DNA from: Thermoplasmata archaeon
GTDB taxonomy: Archaea > Thermoplasmatota > Thermoplasmata > Thermoplasmatales > Thermoplasmataceae
Assembly: GCA_021792045.1 (NCBI GenBank)
Contig: JAJYVJ010000076.1
Span: forward strand, 1-7,805
DNA: 7,805 bases
Reading direction: 5' to 3'
The notes under the pieces were generated by a model. The model made no database searches and was not told the DNA's origin. It was given only the letters and a program-made list of their open reading frames with translations. Shown here piece by piece: positions 5,280-7,805 of this stretch. How positions within the stretch are numbered: position 1 is the first letter of the stretch; every line of letters starts with the position of its first letter. Both the position numbers and the translations under genes were made by a program.

Positions 5280-5930
5280 TCAGTGTGGGGGCCCGAAAAG
5301 ACCGCTTGAGGGTTTCTCTATCCTCTTTGCCGTCACAAGATCATTGAGTATGCTGTCAAGGTGACCAGATTCCAGCACAAGGCCAAAATTGTCTTCAAGC
5401 TTTTTTTCTATGAGTGCTGTCTCCATTTCCTGGGTGAGCACTTTCAAAACAAGATTGCCCATATCTTCGTACACATTCCAGGGAAATATAAACCAGGTCC
5501 AGTCCTTCTGATCAATCTCCGAGGCGTAGTAATCAGGTTTAAAAGAAGATCTATTTATGTGCAGCATCACAGCTGTTTTCAGAGACTCTGGTTTCTGTTT
5601 TGAAACGAAATCGTATGCAAGTTTCATGCTCTGCCCCGTATCTGTTATATCGTCAATTATGAGAACATTCTTGCCGGAGAGATTCAGGCTTCCAGGGTCT
5701 TTCAAAGTCGCCTTTCCATCTCTTGTTGCGGTAACCCCCCAGTGTTCAGTTTTCAATGCAACGATATCTTTGATCCACAGCATGTCTGATAGAATCCTCC
5801 CGGGCACGAGACCGCCACGTGAAAGCGCCACTATGATGTCCGGTTTATAGGAATCTATAATCTTATCCCTCAGTTTCTTGCACCATTCTTCTATTTCATC
5901 CCATGAAACAAGGTTTGCCTTAAACTCCAT
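5280..5930 (-). CDS. Purine-type phosphoribosyltransferase with a C-terminal extension, 216 aa
   Basis: This is a type I phosphoribosyltransferase, probably a purine base (hypoxanthine/guanine/xanthine) salvage enzyme that joins the base to PRPP. SRGGLVPGRILSD (37-49) forms the pyrophosphate loop, and NVLIIDDITDTGQSMKLA (88-105) is the PRPP-binding signature. DWTWFIFPWNVYED (143-156) matches the W(x)xxPW segment of archaeal and bacterial GPT/HPT-like enzymes that packs on the base. An uncharged-to-charged tail of about 60 residues (157-216) with helical character ends in GLFGPPH. It is beyond the usual catalytic domain, which ends soon after the PW segment. The exact base cannot be told from the sequence. 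The start at 5930 is the first ATG after an in-frame TGA. The gene is convergent with carbamate kinase and divergent from the stomatin gene. Confidence 0.88.
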   Translation of the reverse strand: MEFKANLVSWDEIEEWCKKLRDKIIDSYKPDIIVALSRGGLVPGRILSDMLWIKDIVALKTEHWGVTATRDGKATLKDPGSLNLSGKNVLIIDDITDTGQSMKLAYDFVSKQKPESLKTAVMLHINRSSFKPDYYASEIDQKDWTWFIFPWNVYEDMGNLVLKVLTQEMETALIEKKLEDNFGLVLESGHLDSILNDLVTAKRIEKPSSGLFGPPH

Positions 5931-5953
5931 TATTGATCAGACCAATATGCCTA

Positions 5954-5968
5954 GGTTTACTTAATTTC
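5954..5968 (-). promoter_or_regulatory. Candidate promoter of the phosphoribosyltransferase gene
   Basis: The minus strand reads GAAATTAAGTAAACC, an A/T-rich element centred about 30 nt before the ATG at 5930. It would give a leader of only a few bases. It is weaker than the other TATA-like boxes here. Confidence 0.35.
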
Positions 5969-6005
5969 TTTTCAACAATTTCTATGATACTGTTTCTATA
6001 ACTGA

Positions 6006-6017
6006 ATGGAGCTCCAT
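6006..6017. repeat. Perfect 12-bp palindrome ATGGAGCTCCAT
   Basis: ATGGAGCTCCAT is its own reverse complement. It lies midway between the divergent phosphoribosyltransferase and stomatin genes, 76 bp from the former start and about 100 bp from the latter. It could be a dimeric regulator's operator; chance is not excluded for a single copy. Confidence 0.4.
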
Positions 6018-6084
6018 GCATTTTCATTATCGTATTTTCTTCATAATTTCTCCTTTGGAGGAAGCTGTGCTCAATTTCTTAGGA

Positions 6085-6101
6085 ATCTATATATATAAAA
6101 T
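6085..6101 (+). promoter_or_regulatory. TATA box of the stomatin gene
   Basis: ATCTATATATATAAAAT is a strong TATA element centred about 24 nt before the ATG at 6117, with no Shine-Dalgarno sequence between. It supports this start over the out-of-frame ATG at 6107 and predicts a leaderless mRNA. Confidence 0.6.
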
Positions 6102-6116
6102 TAACCATGCCTCTTT

Positions 6117-6956
6117 ATGGCAGTAATAAATGGTGGAGACATAGCTCTCATTATTGTGGTTATTATCATATTGATAATATTCCTGAGTGGTTTGCACATT
6201 TTGAAGGAATGGGAAAGGGGGGCCGTATTCACGCTTGGCAGATTCTCAATGATGAAGGGTCCGGGAATTATATACGTGTGGCCTATAATTAGCAAGGTAA
6301 GTCCAATACTTTCTACCAGGGTACAGGTCGTCTCTTTCAAGACAGAGAGTACTTTCACAAAGGATAACGTTCCGATAAATGTTGATGCAGTCATGTATTT
6401 CCAGATTATAGACCCCCAAAAATCGGTATTGAATGTTGAAAATTTTGGTTCCGCAACAAATTACTCCGCGCAGACAACGCTAAGGGAAGTCCTGGGTAAG
6501 AGTTCATTCGACGAAGTGCTCTCCGAAAGAGAGAAGCTTGGAGAGGAAGCCAGGGAAATCATTGATGAGAAAACCGAGAACTGGGGAATAAAGGTATCTG
6601 CAGTCGAGATAAGAGATGTAATAGTTCCACAGAATCTGCAGGAAGCAATGTCAAGGCAGGCTTCTGCGGAAAGAGAGAGAAGGTCCAGAGTAACGCTTGC
6701 TCTGGCTGAGGTTGAAGCTGCACAGAAAATGGTTGAAGCTGCGAATCAATACAAGGATGATCCGACGGCCTTCCAGCTGAGATGGTTAAATATACTTTAC
6801 GAAATAGGTCTGGAGGGCAAGGGAACGCTTATGATGGTGCCTACGTTCGTCCCAACAGCTGGCATAGCCGGAAACCCGTTCACTGCCATGGGTATGATGG
6901 ATGCATCTGGTAAAAACCTCGTTACGCCCGGAAAGAATTCTGCAGACAAGAAGTGA
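6117..6956 (+). CDS. SPFH/band 7 (stomatin/prohibitin-like) membrane protein
   Basis: This is a 279-residue membrane scaffold protein. A single N-terminal membrane segment (9-27) is followed by the SPFH domain: LKEWERGAVFTLGRF (29-43), GPGIIYVWP (48-56), TKDNVPINVDAVMYFQIIDP (81-100), and TTLREVLGKSSFDEVLSERE (120-139). ISAVEIRDVIVPQNLQEAM follows in slightly varied form (159-178). A charged helical stretch, RQASAERERRSRVTLALAEVEAAQKM (180-205), typically forms coiled-coil oligomers. The tail (240-279) is Gly/Pro/Met-rich and ends polar. Stomatins assemble into ring or cage-like oligomers on membranes and organise membrane proteins and proteases. In many archaea they sit next to an NfeD-type serine protease or partner; none is visible here. 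The last 35 bp overlap the 3' end of ksgA on the opposite strand, so the C-terminal residues from about 269 are encoded over ksgA's last codons. Confidence 0.94.
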   Translation: MAVINGGDIALIIVVIIILIIFLSGLHILKEWERGAVFTLGRFSMMKGPGIIYVWPIISKVSPILSTRVQVVSFKTESTFTKDNVPINVDAVMYFQIIDPQKSVLNVENFGSATNYSAQTTLREVLGKSSFDEVLSEREKLGEEAREIIDEKTENWGIKVSAVEIRDVIVPQNLQEAMSRQASAERERRSRVTLALAEVEAAQKMVEAANQYKDDPTAFQLRWLNILYEIGLEGKGTLMMVPTFVPTAGIAGNPFTAMGMMDASGKNLVTPGKNSADKK

Positions 6957-7671
6957 GTTCCACATAGTCTTCAGGGGTCAATTCCCCTGGCCTCATATCA
7001 TGAAATTTCTCCGGAATATTCTCAAGGACACTTCCCAACTTTTTCCTTCTGTTTGAGAAAACAGTCCTGAGTATATCGTCAACCTTTGAAAGCAAATCTT
7101 CGCCATATATCTTTCTTGACTTCAACGTCAATATCTCTGAATTCACCTTCGGCTTCGGATAAAACTTTTCCCTTGAAACTTTCCTGACGGCTTTGATTTC
7201 GTATCTCAACTGAGCATTTACGGATATCCTTGCATAATCCTTGCTATTTGGTCTTGCGATTAGGCGATTGCAGAATTCCTCCTGTACCATCAAAACTGAC
7301 TTCTTGAACTCGAAATCACTCAATTTGAAAATTATGCCTGAAGAAATATGGTACGGAATGTTTCCAATAATCCCGTCAAAGGTGGCTCTTTCATGATTAA
7401 GGAAATCCATCTTTTCAATGTTCAATCTCCCCTCATCTATCTCGTGATAGAATTTTTCTTGCAGGATTTCCACAAATCTATGATCGCTTTCTACGCACGT
7501 TACCGCATAACCATTATCCAGCAATATCTTCGTAAGAATTCCTTCGCCGGGCCCTATTTCAAGGATCCTTGATTCGGATGGAAGCTCAAGCAGCGAAATC
7601 TCAAACTTTGCCACATTCCTGTCTTTCAGGAATACCTGGCCATATCTTCTTGTAAAAAGAGTAGGGTTCAT
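6922..7671 (-). CDS. ksgA: Ribosomal RNA small-subunit dimethyladenosine transferase (KsgA/Dim1)
   Basis: This is an SAM-dependent methyltransferase that dimethylates two adjacent adenosines in the 3'-terminal hairpin (helix 45) of 16S rRNA during small-subunit maturation. Motifs: RYGQVFLKD (9-17), EIGPGEGILTKIL (38-50) for SAM, E61 at the second strand for the ribose, MDF (88-90), GNIPYHISSGI (103-113) as the catalytic NxPY motif, YPKPKVNSEIL (171-181), and FSNRRKKL (205-212) in the RNA-binding C-terminal domain. At 249 residues it is slightly short. The third residue of the GQ(N/H)FL motif is Val, a position that varies in archaea. Its ATG overlaps the stop of the upstream DUF655 gene as ATGA, indicating one operon and coupled translation. 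Its 3' end overlaps the stomatin gene by 35 bp tail to tail. Confidence 0.96.
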   Translation of the reverse strand: MNPTLFTRRYGQVFLKDRNVAKFEISLLELPSESRILEIGPGEGILTKILLDNGYAVTCVESDHRFVEILQEKFYHEIDEGRLNIEKMDFLNHERATFDGIIGNIPYHISSGIIFKLSDFEFKKSVLMVQEEFCNRLIARPNSKDYARISVNAQLRYEIKAVRKVSREKFYPKPKVNSEILTLKSRKIYGEDLLSKVDDILRTVFSNRRKKLGSVLENIPEKFHDMRPGELTPEDYVELTSCLQNSFRA

Positions 7672-7805
7672 TTTGCTACAAAGAGCTTGTATTTCTCGTG
7701 GCGTTCCTTGAGTTCCTCTACTATCCTGTTAGCAAGCATCTTCTGCGGGTTGTGCAAAGTCTTCACCCTCTCCGTGAGGTCATTGAAAGACTTGAATGGT
7801 TCCTT
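7668..7805 (-). CDS. DUF655-family archaeal RNA-associated protein, C-terminal 45 residues only
   Basis: The gene enters from the right edge, and only its last 45 residues plus TGA are visible. The segment has the KEPFKSFNDLTERVKTL start, NPQKMLANRIVEELKE in the middle, and ends HEKYKLFVAK. This is the characteristic end of archaeal DUF655 proteins, whose (K)PF.SF.D...RV and R(I/V).EEL...KY.LFV segments follow a helix-hairpin-helix region. Family members are predicted nucleic-acid-binding proteins of unknown exact role. In archaea they typically lie between the RNA polymerase subunit F gene and ksgA. The ATGA overlap with ksgA agrees with that order, and rpoF and rpl21e would be predicted just beyond the right edge. 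The identification rests on a short segment plus context. Confidence 0.8.
   Translation of the reverse strand, partial: KEPFKSFNDLTERVKTLHNPQKMLANRIVEELKERHEKYKLFVAK

Noticed and set aside
6006..6098. 30-codon + strand frame starting in the palindrome
   Set aside because: It has no promoter-like box at the right distance or ribosome-binding site, and it ends within the stomatin TATA element. The product has no recognisable features.
6107..6292. Open frame starting at ATG 6107, 10 bp upstream of the stomatin start
   Set aside because: It is in another frame over the SPFH domain and has no family features. The TATA spacing and SPFH motifs select the 6117 frame.
7348..7572. 74-codon + strand frame inside ksgA
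   Set aside because: It lies fully antisense to the SAM-binding half of KsgA, which is clearly the coding strand.
1..7805. Mobile element, prophage, defence or toxin-antitoxin locus
   Set aside because: There are no transposase, integrase, nuclease or TA signatures, no terminal inverted repeats, and no tRNA attachment site. All recognised genes are metabolic, membrane or RNA-processing families.

Overview
The window looks like chromosomal DNA of a euryarchaeon, most likely of the Thermoplasmata (Thermoplasmatales or a relative). The strongest evidence is at the right edge. There the C-terminus of an archaeal DUF655 protein runs directly into ksgA/dim1 with an ATGA overlap, a typically archaeal gene order. 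Most genes also have an A/T-rich TATA-like box about 20-30 nt before the start codon and no Shine-Dalgarno sequence, as expected for leaderless archaeal transcripts. ATA, AGA and AGG codons are frequent. The genus assignment is inference; no rRNA or tRNA gene is present.

Layout, left to right: a 3'-truncated glycine C-acetyltransferase (kbl-like) gene (-) is divergent from a small DsrE-family gene (+). An unrecognised 198-residue gene (+) follows, convergent with a DUF998 membrane-protein gene (-). A 322-bp intergenic region with direct repeats comes next, leading to an SDR of the glucose 1-dehydrogenase type (+). This SDR is convergent with a short MscS-type channel gene (-), which is divergent from a carbamate kinase gene (+). 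The kinase gene is convergent with a purine-type phosphoribosyltransferase gene (-), which is divergent from an SPFH/stomatin gene (+). The stomatin gene overlaps the 3' end of ksgA (-) tail to tail, and the end of a DUF655 gene (-) lies upstream of ksgA.

The genes are mostly single transcription units on alternating strands. The only clear operon is DUF655-ksgA, a ribosome-biogenesis/RNA module. The others are housekeeping or accessory functions: amino-acid and sugar metabolism, carbamoyl phosphate/ATP metabolism, purine salvage, membrane mechanosensing and membrane scaffolding. They do not form an obvious pathway. I see no insertion sequence, CRISPR array, prophage, toxin-antitoxin pair or other defence locus. 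I found no convincing new multi-gene system. The best items for a second look are the repeat-rich upstream region of the SDR gene, the unrecognised 198-residue protein, the MscS protein that lacks the C-terminal vestibule domain, and the run of tightly convergent gene pairs.
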